Source of the DNA: DASZQL01 sp964391865
Lineage (GTDB): Bacteria; Planctomycetota; Phycisphaerae; Phycisphaerales; UBA1924
DNA length: 64,000 nt
Direction: 5' to 3'
Assembly (NCBI GenBank): GCA_964391865.1
Contig: CAYMNQ010000002.1
Location: forward strand, 124,001 to 188,000
A program made the translations under genes and the position numbers. The notes beneath the pieces were generated by a model. The model worked only from the letters and a program-made list of their open reading frames with translations. It had not been told where the DNA came from and searched no databases. Shown here piece by piece: positions 1 to 7,483 of this stretch; positions within the stretch are counted from its first letter, which is position 1, and each line of letters starts with the position of its first letter.

Positions 1-2
1 GC

Positions 3-647
3 ACGCTGCCCTTCTTCGGCGTCGATGCCGCGATTGTCGATGAGCAGGGCGTCGAGAAGAAACCCAACGAGGGCGGGCTGCTCGCGATCCGCAGGCCGTG
101 GCCTTCGATGCTGCGAGGGATTCTGAATGACCGCGCACGGTTCATCGAAACCTACTGGTCGCGCATCCGCACGAAAGACGGGCACCCGTACTACCTCGCC
201 GGCGACGGCGCACGGCGCGACGCCGACGGCTACTTCTGGATCATGGGGCGCATCGACGACGTGATCAACGTCTCCGGGCACCGGCTCGGCACGATGGAGG
301 TCGAGTCCGCGCTCGTCTCGCACCCCGCGGTGGTCGAGGCGGCGGTGGTCGGCATGCCGCACGAGATCAAGGGGACGGGCATCGCCGCGTTCGTCACGCT
401 CGCGCCGGGCAACGCCGCCGATGACCGCTTGAAGGAAGCACTCCGCGAGCACGTGCAGAAGGAAATCGGCGCGATCGCGAAGCCGGACATGATCCGGTTC
501 GCCGACATGCTGCCGAAGACGCGGAGCGGGAAGATCATGCGCCGGTTGTTGAGGGATATCGCTGCGGGGGTGGAACAGGTGCGCGGCGATACGACGACGC
601 TGGAGGATCTTGGGGTGCTGGCGAAGTTGAGGGGGGATGAAGAATAG
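3..647 (+). CDS. acs: Acetyl-CoA synthetase, C-terminal part (5' end outside window)
   Basis: This is the 3' end of an AMP-forming acetate-CoA ligase, which makes acetyl-CoA from acetate, ATP and CoA in the cytoplasm. The reading frame is open from the window edge, so the start lies outside. The visible part holds the hinge and mobile C-terminal domain: GDGARRDADGYFW, then GRIDDVINVSGHRLGT, then the closing motif PKTRSGKIMRR. The lysine of that last motif is the residue whose acetylation switches Acs off in characterised bacteria. The end, with GDTTTLEDLGVL, also follows true acetyl-CoA synthetases rather than general acyl-CoA ligases. The next gene follows in the same direction. No neighbour bears on its regulation. 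Confidence 0.96.
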   Translation, partial: TLPFFGVDAAIVDEQGVEKKPNEGGLLAIRRPWPSMLRGILNDRARFIETYWSRIRTKDGHPYYLAGDGARRDADGYFWIMGRIDDVINVSGHRLGTMEVESALVSHPAVVEAAVVGMPHEIKGTGIAAFVTLAPGNAADDRLKEALREHVQKEIGAIAKPDMIRFADMLPKTRSGKIMRRLLRDIAAGVEQVRGDTTTLEDLGVLAKLRGDEE

Positions 648-650
648 GAT

Positions 651-678
651 TCACCGCAGAGACGCAGAGGGCGCAGAG
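651..678 (+). repeat. Dispersed CACCGCAGAGACGCAGAG repeat
   Basis: A short purine-rich repeat (CACCGCAGAGACGCAGAG, then a variant tail) lies just after the acs stop. A near-identical copy lies in reverse orientation at 16201-16226. It is open in the frame of the following gene, and if translated would add a spurious leader containing RRDAEGAE. Strings of this kind turn up at the front of many predicted proteins. Confidence 0.6.
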
Positions 679-684
679 AAGAGA

Positions 685-1110
685 ATGAGCGTGAGCAGGA
701 CCATGCTGGACAGCCCGCGGCTTGATGAAGTTCGTTGCCCCTCGGAGCGGTATGCAGACCCGGTCGCTGCTCTTCGCGCGATGCTGTCACAGGACCTTCT
801 GCGGGAGCGCGATGATGTGTGGGTTCAGGTGTACGCGGGCCCGAGCCATCAGTTGCTCGTCGAAATCGCGCGGACAGAGATCAACACGCTGAAGCAGTCC
901 ATCGACCTGCCCGCGATACTCAGACTTGCCGGGTTACACCATCTCGCCGAACTGGCGAGCACAAAGGAGAGGCTGAAGGACGGCGGGGCAACACTGTGGT
1001 TGATTCGGGATGCCACGCCGGATGAATTGTCAAAGGCTGTACACGCCGTGCTTTGCCTGCACTACGAGCTTGGTGAGTCGTACGGGATGAGCGCTTCGAT
1101 AGCATGGTGA
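685..1110 (+). CDS. Hypothetical protein, 141 aa
   Basis: I do not recognise this protein. It is small and soluble, with no signal peptide or membrane helix. The frame is open upstream to 637, but that stretch runs through a dispersed repeat, so the start is placed at the ATG at 685, preceded by a weak purine-rich AGAAGAGA. The middle (WVQVYAGPSHQLLVEIARTEI) looks like ordinary folded alpha/beta sequence and the C-terminus is helical. It sits 37 bp after acs in the same direction, but the repeat between them argues against a tight operon. A twin-hairpin element follows its stop. A real gene is likely but not certain. Confidence 0.5.
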   Translation: MSVSRTMLDSPRLDEVRCPSERYADPVAALRAMLSQDLLRERDDVWVQVYAGPSHQLLVEIARTEINTLKQSIDLPAILRLAGLHHLAELASTKERLKDGGATLWLIRDATPDELSKAVHAVLCLHYELGESYGMSASIAW

Positions 1111-1131
1111 TGCCGCCGTGGTTGTTGGCTT

Positions 1132-1211
1132 GTGCCATCGGAGTCGGTTCATTCGACTTCGATAAGCCGAAGGCGGAAGCATCGAAGTCTCCAAGCGGAC
1201 TTCGATGGCAC
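1132..1211. repeat. Twin-hairpin element 1, GTGCCATCG ends
   Basis: An 80-bp intergenic element bounded by inverted ends GTGCCATCG and CGATGGCAC. The left hairpin pairs ATCGGAGTCG (1137-1146) with CGACTTCGAT (1154-1163), all ten positions including one G-T. The right hairpin pairs CATCGAAGTC (1180-1189) with GACTTCGATG (1198-1207) and is followed by GCAC. The two hairpins face opposite ways. The architecture matches the elements at 2634, 26333 and 58584 although the stems differ. Confidence 0.6.
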
Positions 1212-1344
1212 GGTTGATGGGAACGTCGATGCCACTTGCCTATTGAGTTGCAAGGAAACCTAAGTGCAATACTCTGGGGAAACATACAACGGGAGTGGCG
1301 AGAGGTGATCGAGCGATGTCCGTGAATTTGAGCGTCAAGCAAGG

Positions 1345-2583
1345 TTGTTCACTTTGACAAACAGTAATCTTACTCCATTTCGAATGCCCTGCGAAGTTCA
1401 CCCGGAGCATCCGGCGACCGTGTTTGTGCCGTGTCATCTTGGACCGTGGTTCGCAGTGTGCCCTGAAGTGGCAAACCGACTTGAAGAAGGCAATCTGCAT
1501 CCACAAGAATGGCTGAGACTGTGTTCACGCCGAGGCATGAGTTGCATCTCAATCAACACGTACTCCCACCGCGGCGAGTCAGATCATGCCGTCAGCGACA
1601 ACATCCGAAACCCCATGAGTATTCCCGATCTCGACGATGTGGCTGCCGACTTGGATCAACTCTTGGACCGCGCGCTTGCTTGGGAAGGCACTGATCCGAG
1701 TGGTGACGAGCCGGGGCTCTTCGAGCGCATCGCTCAGCACGATCCGCGCGAAGTTTTGCGGTCGTTCAACCATCGAATTGCGGTGGGTCTGTCGGCGATG
1801 GCGTACAGTGCGGTATTCACGGTTATTAAGCAGTTGCCTTCGGCGCGGCGAGTTGTGTTTGCCGACTGGATCAAGGGGCGATGGGAGTTGCCATACCATC
1901 CGCCGCACGACCTGCCGAGCGAGCTGATACGTGCATCGAAAGCGGTACTACCGAGAGTTTGGGTTCATACGGCGCTCATTGACGCGATCAGCGCAGTTCC
2001 CTCCCGAGTGGAATGGTGCGTCGATCAGGTCGAAGCGATTCTCAAGGACAACCCCGACGAGTCGGATGTCGCTGTGGCGTTGGATTATCTCGCTCTTGTC
2101 AGCGCCAGCAATCGCGCTTGGCATTTGCGAGTGATGGGACAGAGCTTCCCGGAGTCAATGTCAGACAAACTGTTGATTCGAGTTGAGAGTCTAGTGCGTG
2201 AGTCGAAGCCATTTGCATTGTGCCGCAATCCGAATCTCGTTTTCAGTTCGAAGGGCAATTCGGATGTGTTCACGCATAACTGGTGGGTGTGGGGGCAGGT
2301 GTGGGCGCTGATTGGTCCCAAGTGGCCGGCGCAGCACGGATGGGCTCAGTCGGACAGTCTTATATGTCGCTTGGTGGCATTGGCCGTGCTCATTCATCGA
2401 GTTCGGCTGTGGCCCCAGGGAGAATGGGACTACGTTGCTGCAAGACTTGTGCGTAGTGCGAGTCCAAGTACCGATCGGGATATCATTCGCGCGCTCGCAG
2501 ACGAACTACCCGACAGCGATCCACTGCCTCGCATCAAAGAGTCGATTGCAATCGCTCTCTCGAACACCGTTGGTGACCGCTGA
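1345..2583 (+). CDS. Hypothetical protein, about 412 aa, lower GC
   Basis: I do not recognise the family. The protein is soluble and largely helical, with no signal peptide or clear catalytic motif. Its N-terminal part has several cysteines (MPCEVHP, FVPCHLG, FAVCPEV, LRLCSRRGMSC). The start is uncertain: TTG at 1345 follows AGCAAGG, while the first ATG at 1384 has no ribosome-binding site. The base composition is visibly lower in GC than the neighbours, with many AT-ending codons. Twin-hairpin elements flank it at 1132-1211 and 2634-2718. These signs together suggest acquisition by transfer. The reading frame is long and intact, so it is probably functional. Confidence 0.65.
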   Translation: MFTLTNSNLTPFRMPCEVHPEHPATVFVPCHLGPWFAVCPEVANRLEEGNLHPQEWLRLCSRRGMSCISINTYSHRGESDHAVSDNIRNPMSIPDLDDVAADLDQLLDRALAWEGTDPSGDEPGLFERIAQHDPREVLRSFNHRIAVGLSAMAYSAVFTVIKQLPSARRVVFADWIKGRWELPYHPPHDLPSELIRASKAVLPRVWVHTALIDAISAVPSRVEWCVDQVEAILKDNPDESDVAVALDYLALVSASNRAWHLRVMGQSFPESMSDKLLIRVESLVRESKPFALCRNPNLVFSSKGNSDVFTHNWWVWGQVWALIGPKWPAQHGWAQSDSLICRLVALAVLIHRVRLWPQGEWDYVAARLVRSASPSTDRDIIRALADELPDSDPLPRIKESIAIALSNTVGDR

Positions 2584-2633
2584 TCGACCGTGTGGCGAGT
2601 GGCCCTTACCTCGCGGCAGATGGCCCCGACCAC

Positions 2634-2718
2634 GTGCCACTGACCTGTTCCTGCAGGTCAGTGTGCCTTGAAGCCCGCCGCGTGATCGCACTGACCCGCA
2701 GGAACGGGTCAGTGGCAC
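2634..2718. repeat. Twin-hairpin element 2, GTGCCACTGACC ends
   Basis: An 85-bp element bounded by a 21-bp inverted repeat with one mismatch (2634-2654 against 2698-2718). The left hairpin pairs CACTGACCTG with CAGGTCAGTG around loop TTCCTG. The right hairpin, read on the other strand, pairs CACTGACCCG with CGGGTCAGTG around the same loop. One base pair has changed from T-A to C-G on both arms, so pairing is kept. Confidence 0.7.
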
Positions 2719-2770
2719 GGCCGGTGCATCTCATTGCGTCACGACTGCATCGGTTCGTTACGCTCTCCGC

Positions 2771-3202
2771 ATGCTCATCCGCGACGCCCTCACCGACGCC
2801 GACATTTCCCGCTGTTACGACGTGATGGCCGAGCTTCGGCCGCACATTCCCCGTGAAGGCTTCGTCGAGCGCATCCGCCGGCAGATGACGCCCGACGGCG
2901 GGAACTACCGGCTCGCGTTCGTTGAGGATGCGAAGGGGGAGGTCGTGTGCGTCGCGGGGTATCGCTACGCCGAGAATCTGGTCTACGGCCGGAACATGTA
3001 CGTCGATGATCTCGTCAGCTCGTCCCGCGCGCGATCGGCGGGGTTCGGCGGGGCGATGCTCGCGTGGCTCGAAACGCAGGCCCGCGCGCACGGCTGCATC
3101 CACCTGCACCTCGACAGCGGCGTGACGCGCCACGCGGCCCACCGCTTCTACCTCCGCGAACGCTACGACATCACGGGGCATCACTTCGCAAAGAGACTGT
3201 AG
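2771..3202 (+). CDS. GNAT-family N-acetyltransferase
   Basis: A 143-aa GCN5-related acetyltransferase, a cytoplasmic enzyme class that moves an acetyl group from acetyl-CoA to an amine. The fold is visible in order: an N-terminal helix pair, the beta strands around VVCVAGYRYAENL (about residues 58-70), the strand MYVDDLVSSSRARSAGFGGAML (about 76-97), which occupies the acetyl-CoA pyrophosphate loop position, and the C-terminal strand with AAHRFYLRERYDI. The glycine loop is looser than the consensus Q/RxxGxG/A. The substrate cannot be predicted. A decayed copy of its last third lies at 7109-7255. The ATG is the first in frame; no strong ribosome-binding site is seen. Confidence 0.85.
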   Translation: MLIRDALTDADISRCYDVMAELRPHIPREGFVERIRRQMTPDGGNYRLAFVEDAKGEVVCVAGYRYAENLVYGRNMYVDDLVSSSRARSAGFGGAMLAWLETQARAHGCIHLHLDSGVTRHAAHRFYLRERYDITGHHFAKRL

Positions 3203-3607
3203 CGGGAAGCGACCAGGGACCAGGGATCGGGGATCAGACATCGGAGAAGAAGAGTCGCAGGACAGGCGCTTCGAGTTGAGCCCGCGCCGCACGCTGATCA
3301 GAACAGCAGCCCGCGGCCGTTCTGAAGCGCCCTCGGGCACGGCTTGCGGCATGGCGGGGAAGAATTGCCCGGTGTGCGCTTTTTCGTATGCCGCCCCGCT
3401 GACTCCGGGGGTTTCTGCCTGTTCACCCACCCGTGGTGACACGGGCGGGGGCCTTGATGCAAAGGCATGCGATCTCGACGAACACGATGAAGCCGGCGCA
3501 TCACTGCGTCGAGAGTGTGTGTTTCGAGGATCGATCGCCAAACTGGAGATGCCGTGTTCCAAGCTCAGCGGGTTTCTGAAGTCAGCAGCGCGGCTGACCC
3601 GTGGAAG
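3203..3607 (+). other. Long structured leader region with no gene
   Basis: About 400 bp without a credible gene between the GNAT gene and the binding-protein gene. It opens with a low-complexity stretch (CCAGGGACCAGGGATC and variants). From about 3400 it holds three hairpins: CCCGTG-GTGA-CACGGG with a GNRA-type loop, GCCTT-GATGC-AAAGGC, and a CTCGACG/CGTCGAG stem (about 3474-3514) enclosing GATG/CATC. I could not match it to the TPP, cobalamin or cyclic-di-GMP riboswitch consensus. It may be a structured 5' leader of the operon that follows. Confidence 0.35.
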
Positions 3608-4579
3608 ATGCGCCGGCGCGTTGTCGCGCTCGCGGCGGCGGCGATTGTCATCACGGTTGGGATGATCCTGACCGCGAACCTGCCGAGCCGCCACGATGAG
3701 CCGCTTCGGGTGGCGATCAACCCGTGGCCGGCTTACGAGTTCGCCACGCTGGCCCGGGAGAAGGGCTCCTTTGAGCAGGAGGGGGTGAACGTCCGCCTCG
3801 TCGAGCTGAGTTCGCTGGGCGACTGCAAGCGCGCGTTCGAGCGCCGCCAAGTGGATGGGATGTTCTCCACAATCGTGGAGGTGATGCTCGTGCGGCGCGG
3901 CGGCGAGCGTGACGCTCGGGCCACGTTGATTATCGACTACTCCGACGGCGCGGATGTGATCTTGGCGCGGCAGACGATCGAGAGCTTGGCGGGGCTGCGG
4001 GGCAAGAGAATCGCGGCCGAAGCCGGCTCGCTCAACGAGGTTCTGCTGCTCCGCGCCGTCGCGAGCGCGGGGATGGATTGGAGCGACATCAACGTCGTGT
4101 GGATGCCCCAGTTGGACATGCCGCGCGCATTCGCGACCGGACAGATTGACGCCGCGGTGTGCTACCCTCCGATATCGATCGAAATCGGCGCCCTCGGCGG
4201 CAAGATCTCCTACAGCACGAAGGAAATCCCGGGCGTGATCATGGATGTCTTGGCGTTCGATCCTGCGGTGATCAGCGGGCGACGCGAGGACATCGACGCG
4301 TTCCAGCGGGCGTTCTTCCGTGCGCAGGAGTATGCACGCGATCATCCCGACGAGGCGTACGCGATCATGGCGGCCCGCGAAGGCCTGTCACCCGAGGAGT
4401 TTGCGGCGGCCCTGACCCAGGGAGTCCGCATTCTCGGCCGCGCGGAACAGGAGAGCCTCTTCAGCCGGAACGGCACACTCGCCCGGGCGGAGGAGATCAT
4501 CGCGCACGATCTCGACATCCTCGACGGCATCAAGCGTTCGGGCACTTCGACCGCCGAGTCAAGCGGAACCGAGGAGTAG
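3608..4579 (+). CDS. NMT1/THI5/SsuA-like periplasmic substrate-binding protein
   Basis: A solute-binding protein of the NMT1/THI5/SsuA type, which binds small molecules (thiamine precursors, sulfonates, nitrate and others) outside the membrane. The start at 3608 gives a classic signal or anchor: MRRR followed by a hydrophobic run (VVALAAAAIVITVGMILT). The mature part begins PLRVAINPWPAYEFATLAREKGSF, typical of the family. Later KGLRGKRIAAE-like (GLRGKRIAAEAGS) and WMPQLDMPRAFATGQIDAAVCYPP follow the family pattern. A GTG at 3515 would add 31 residues before the signal, which is less plausible. No permease or ATPase is nearby. The sensor kinase starts 6 bp downstream, so this protein probably feeds a ligand signal to it rather than a transporter. 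Confidence 0.82.
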   Translation: MRRRVVALAAAAIVITVGMILTANLPSRHDEPLRVAINPWPAYEFATLAREKGSFEQEGVNVRLVELSSLGDCKRAFERRQVDGMFSTIVEVMLVRRGGERDARATLIIDYSDGADVILARQTIESLAGLRGKRIAAEAGSLNEVLLLRAVASAGMDWSDINVVWMPQLDMPRAFATGQIDAAVCYPPISIEIGALGGKISYSTKEIPGVIMDVLAFDPAVISGRREDIDAFQRAFFRAQEYARDHPDEAYAIMAAREGLSPEEFAAALTQGVRILGRAEQESLFSRNGTLARAEEIIAHDLDILDGIKRSGTSTAESSGTEE

Positions 4580-4585
4580 ACCCCG

Positions 4586-6946
4586 ATGAAGCACGCCGCG
4601 CCGGGTCCTGCTCAGTCGATCAGCATTCGCCTCATGGTGCCGGTCGCCGCGGCGTGCACGCTGTGCGTCGTGGCTTCGTTCGTTCTGCCCCGGTGGTTGG
4701 GATCGCACATCGCCGATCAGCGGCTTCGTGAGCGAGCGCAGTCTGTTGCGCTGTCCGTGACCTACGCGGCGGAATCCATCAACAATGTCGAGAATTTCCG
4801 GCGGTTTGTGAGCGCGCTGGGCAGCGACCCGGACGTGACCTTGATCGTCGCCGTCAGCGGGAATCCGGCGCGGGTGGTTGCATCGACCCGGAGCGGGTGG
4901 AACAACCGGCTGCTGGCCGAACTGCCGATCGGTCACCACGATCACGCGATCGATGAAGCGATACGGACGCAGCAGCAGTTCTTCGGCAATCACAAAGATG
5001 CCAGCGAGATCGATTGCACCGTCCCGGTCCCTCATTCGGCGAGTATGTCGCTGCTGCAGGACGGCGCGGCGATGGTGCATATCGATGCGGTCCCGGTGAG
5101 CGGAGCCGCGAACACCTTCGCGATGATGGTGGGCGTTGTGCTGATGGGCGCATCGCTGCTGATCATCGCGGGCGCGTGGCTCATCGGTCATCGCCTGGTG
5201 CTCAAACCGCTGCAAGAGATCACCGATGCGATCGGTCGTGACGAACCGGCGCCGGTGCGCCGTCTTGATGAGTTGGGGCACGTGGCGCGGATGTACAACG
5301 CCAACCGAGAGTCCGCCCGCAGCGCCCAGGCTGACCTGGGCAACACGCTGCGCGAAGTCGCGGCGTTCCGCGCCACGCTCGACGGGCATTCGATCATCTC
5401 CATCGCCAATCGCGCGGGCGAGCTGATCGACATCAACCTTCAGTTGAGCGCCATCAGCGGCTACACGCGAGATGAACTGCTCGGGCGCGATCAAAGCATG
5501 CTCGTGTCGGGGCGCGAGCCGGGGGCATTCTGGGCGGATGTCTGCAGAACGCTTGACTCCGGGCGCCCATGGCGAGGGGAGATCCGCAATCGGGCAAAGG
5601 ATGGCTCGCACTACTGGCTCGACTGCATCATCAACGTGATCAAGAATCAGAGCGGCGAAGTCGAAAAGTACGTGTGGATCGGAAGCGACATCACGGCCCG
5701 CAAGGAGGCCGAGTTGGAGTTGATCGAGTCACGCGCCCGCGCCGAGGCCGCCAACAGCGCCAAGAGCGAGTTCCTGGCCAATATGAGCCACGAGATCCGG
5801 ACGCCCCTCACCGCGATCCTCGGGTTCGCGGACATCCTGCGCGAGGACCGGGAAGGGCTGATGCCGCAGCAGCAGCGGGCACAGACGATCGACACGATCA
5901 GAAACGCCGGGCTGCACCTGCTCACGGTCATCAACGATGTCCTGGATCTCTCCAAGATCGAAGCGGGCAAGATGGAAGTCGAGCAGGTCGAAACCCCACT
6001 GGTCACGGTTCTGAGGGAGGTGGTCAGCGTGTGCGGCTCGCGCGCCAGCAGCAAGGGTCTCGGACTCACCGCTGAGCTCGCCACCCCGCTGCCCGAAAAG
6101 ATCCTGAGCGATCCGACGCGGCTCCGCCAAATCCTGATGAACCTCGTCGGCAACGCCTTGAAATTCACCGAGCACGGGACGATCTCCATTGTCGCCAAGG
6201 CGTCCGATCGGGACGATTCGGCACGTCTCATTGTGGACATCGTGGATACGGGCGTGGGGCTGACGCCAGAGGAGGCCGCGCGTCTGTTCAAGCCGTTTAC
6301 GCAGGCGGACACATCGATCACCCGAAAGCACGGCGGGACCGGGCTCGGGCTGACGATATGTCGACGGATGGCGATGCTGATGGGTGGTGATGTCATCCTC
6401 GAACGCACCGCCCCTGGTGAGGGGTCCTGCTTCCGGGTCGATATTCCGTTGGTCCCATTCCCCGGCGCCCGCATCATGAACAGCCTCGACAGTGTCATCG
6501 ATCGCCCGTCGCTCGCCCCGGCCCCCGCGACGACGACGCTATCGGGCCGTGTCCTGCTCGCCGAGGATGGTGCGGACAACCAGCGCCTGATCTCCTTCCA
6601 CCTTCGGCGCGCCGGAGCCTTCGTGGAGATCGCAGAAAATGGACGCGTCGCTCTTGAGATGATCCAGCAGGCTCGGGCGGCCGGGACACCCTACGGACTG
6701 CTCATCACCGATATACAGATGCCCGAGATGGATGGGTACACGCTGGCGCGAACGCTCCGCACGCACGGAAACAGACTCCCGATCATCGCGCTGACGGCGC
6801 ACGCGATGGAGGAGGATCGCATCAAGTGCCTGAATGCCGGCTGCGATGACTACGCCAGCAAGCCCATCGACAAGGCTCACCTCATCGCGACATGCGCCAA
6901 GTGGCTCGGATCATCGCACACATCGGCCGGCGCTCGGGCGGCGTGA
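4586..6946 (+). CDS. Hybrid sensor histidine kinase (PAS, HisKA, HATPase, REC)
   Basis: A 786-aa inner-membrane hybrid kinase. Order: TM helix about 13-33, periplasmic sensor region to about 170, second TM about 172-195, HAMP-like linker (VLKPLQEITDAI), PAS domain about 255-375 with a PAC end (YVWIGSDITARKEAELEL), HisKA with SHEIRTPL (His402), ATPase domain with N box NLVGNALKFTEHG, G1 DTGVGL, F box and GGTGLGLTI, then a receiver domain with LLITDIQMPEMDGY (Asp709) and the conserved Lys in ASKPIDK. No output domain or DNA-binding regulator is encoded, so the phosphate probably passes to a protein elsewhere. The 6-bp gap after the binding-protein gene implies one transcript and a shared signal. 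Confidence 0.93.
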   Translation: MKHAAPGPAQSISIRLMVPVAAACTLCVVASFVLPRWLGSHIADQRLRERAQSVALSVTYAAESINNVENFRRFVSALGSDPDVTLIVAVSGNPARVVASTRSGWNNRLLAELPIGHHDHAIDEAIRTQQQFFGNHKDASEIDCTVPVPHSASMSLLQDGAAMVHIDAVPVSGAANTFAMMVGVVLMGASLLIIAGAWLIGHRLVLKPLQEITDAIGRDEPAPVRRLDELGHVARMYNANRESARSAQADLGNTLREVAAFRATLDGHSIISIANRAGELIDINLQLSAISGYTRDELLGRDQSMLVSGREPGAFWADVCRTLDSGRPWRGEIRNRAKDGSHYWLDCIINVIKNQSGEVEKYVWIGSDITARKEAELELIESRARAEAANSAKSEFLANMSHEIRTPLTAILGFADILREDREGLMPQQQRAQTIDTIRNAGLHLLTVINDVLDLSKIEAGKMEVEQVETPLVTVLREVVSVCGSRASSKGLGLTAELATPLPEKILSDPTRLRQILMNLVGNALKFTEHGTISIVAKASDRDDSARLIVDIVDTGVGLTPEEAARLFKPFTQADTSITRKHGGTGLGLTICRRMAMLMGGDVILERTAPGEGSCFRVDIPLVPFPGARIMNSLDSVIDRPSLAPAPATTTLSGRVLLAEDGADNQRLISFHLRRAGAFVEIAENGRVALEMIQQARAAGTPYGLLITDIQMPEMDGYTLARTLRTHGNRLPIIALTAHAMEEDRIKCLNAGCDDYASKPIDKAHLIATCAKWLGSSHTSAGARAA

Positions 6947-7108
6947 TCGCGCGGCGGAGTGCAATACGTCGCGACACGCTCGAGGGAGAGCGCGTGCTGC
7001 CTGCACCCCGCCTCCAAGATCGGCGCGCCCACAGGGCCTTTCTCTGCACGTCGGTGTGCGTTGCGGATGGGCGAGTACCCACACTCACCCGAAGAACAGA
7101 TCGCGCCG

Positions 7109-7255
7109 ATGCTCGCTCGGCTCGAAACGCAGGCCCGCGCGAACGGCCGCACCCACCTGCATCGCGACAGCGGCTTCACACGCCACGCCGCCCACCGCTT
7201 CTACCTCCGTGAACGGTTTCACGTCACGGTGCATCACTTCGCGAAGCAATTCTGA
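7109..7255 (+). pseudogene. Remnant of a GNAT acetyltransferase 3' end
   Basis: These bases encode a clear copy of the last 47 residues of the GNAT protein at 2771-3202: LETQARANGRTHLHRDSG, then HAAHRFYLRER, ending HHFAKQF against HHFAKRL. The DNA is also alike, for example CTCGAAACGCAGGCCCGCGC in both. The upstream two thirds, including the acetyl-CoA site, are absent, and the frame upstream (from 6959) is unrelated. It is a broken duplicate. The two copies flank the binding-protein/kinase pair in the same orientation, as expected if a duplication or recombination brought that pair in. Confidence 0.85.
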
Positions 7256-7371
7256 GGCAGTTCACAACGGAGGGCACAAAGTTCGGAGGGAGATTCACTT
7301 CTTGAAGAAACAAAGGGGAGAGAGACGGATTGGCGGAGCGCAGAGTAGCCCAGCGCTTCACTTGACACGGA

Positions 7372-7407
7372 ACCGAAAGAAAACCGCGGCCGGTGTCGGC
7401 CGCGGTT
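7372..7407 (-). terminator. Rho-independent terminator of the first porin gene
   Basis: A perfect 11-bp stem AACCGCGGCCG (7382-7392) with CGGCCGCGGTT (7397-7407) around GTGT. On the minus strand it is followed by TTTTCTTTC. It lies about 75 bp after the stop of the porin gene at 7484-8869. Confidence 0.85.
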
Positions 7408-7483
7408 GTGCGTGCTGCACAGCGCTGATCTGCTCCGCCGGAAGGCGATGCCGATCCCTAGATCCCCCGGATCCCTTCCCACA

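Noticed and set aside
637..684. Upstream start of the 141-aa protein
   Set aside because: The extra codons translate a dispersed DNA repeat (RRDAEGAE) found again at 16201, so they are unlikely to belong to the protein.
3400..3520. Cyclic-di-GMP-I riboswitch
   Set aside because: A GNRA hairpin, GCAAAG and AGCCGG words are present, but GCAAAG is paired in its own hairpin and the conserved GGCAAACC segment is missing.
6959..7255. A 98-aa protein
   Set aside because: Only the last 47 codons match a known gene (GNAT) and the upstream part is unrelated, so it is annotated as a remnant.
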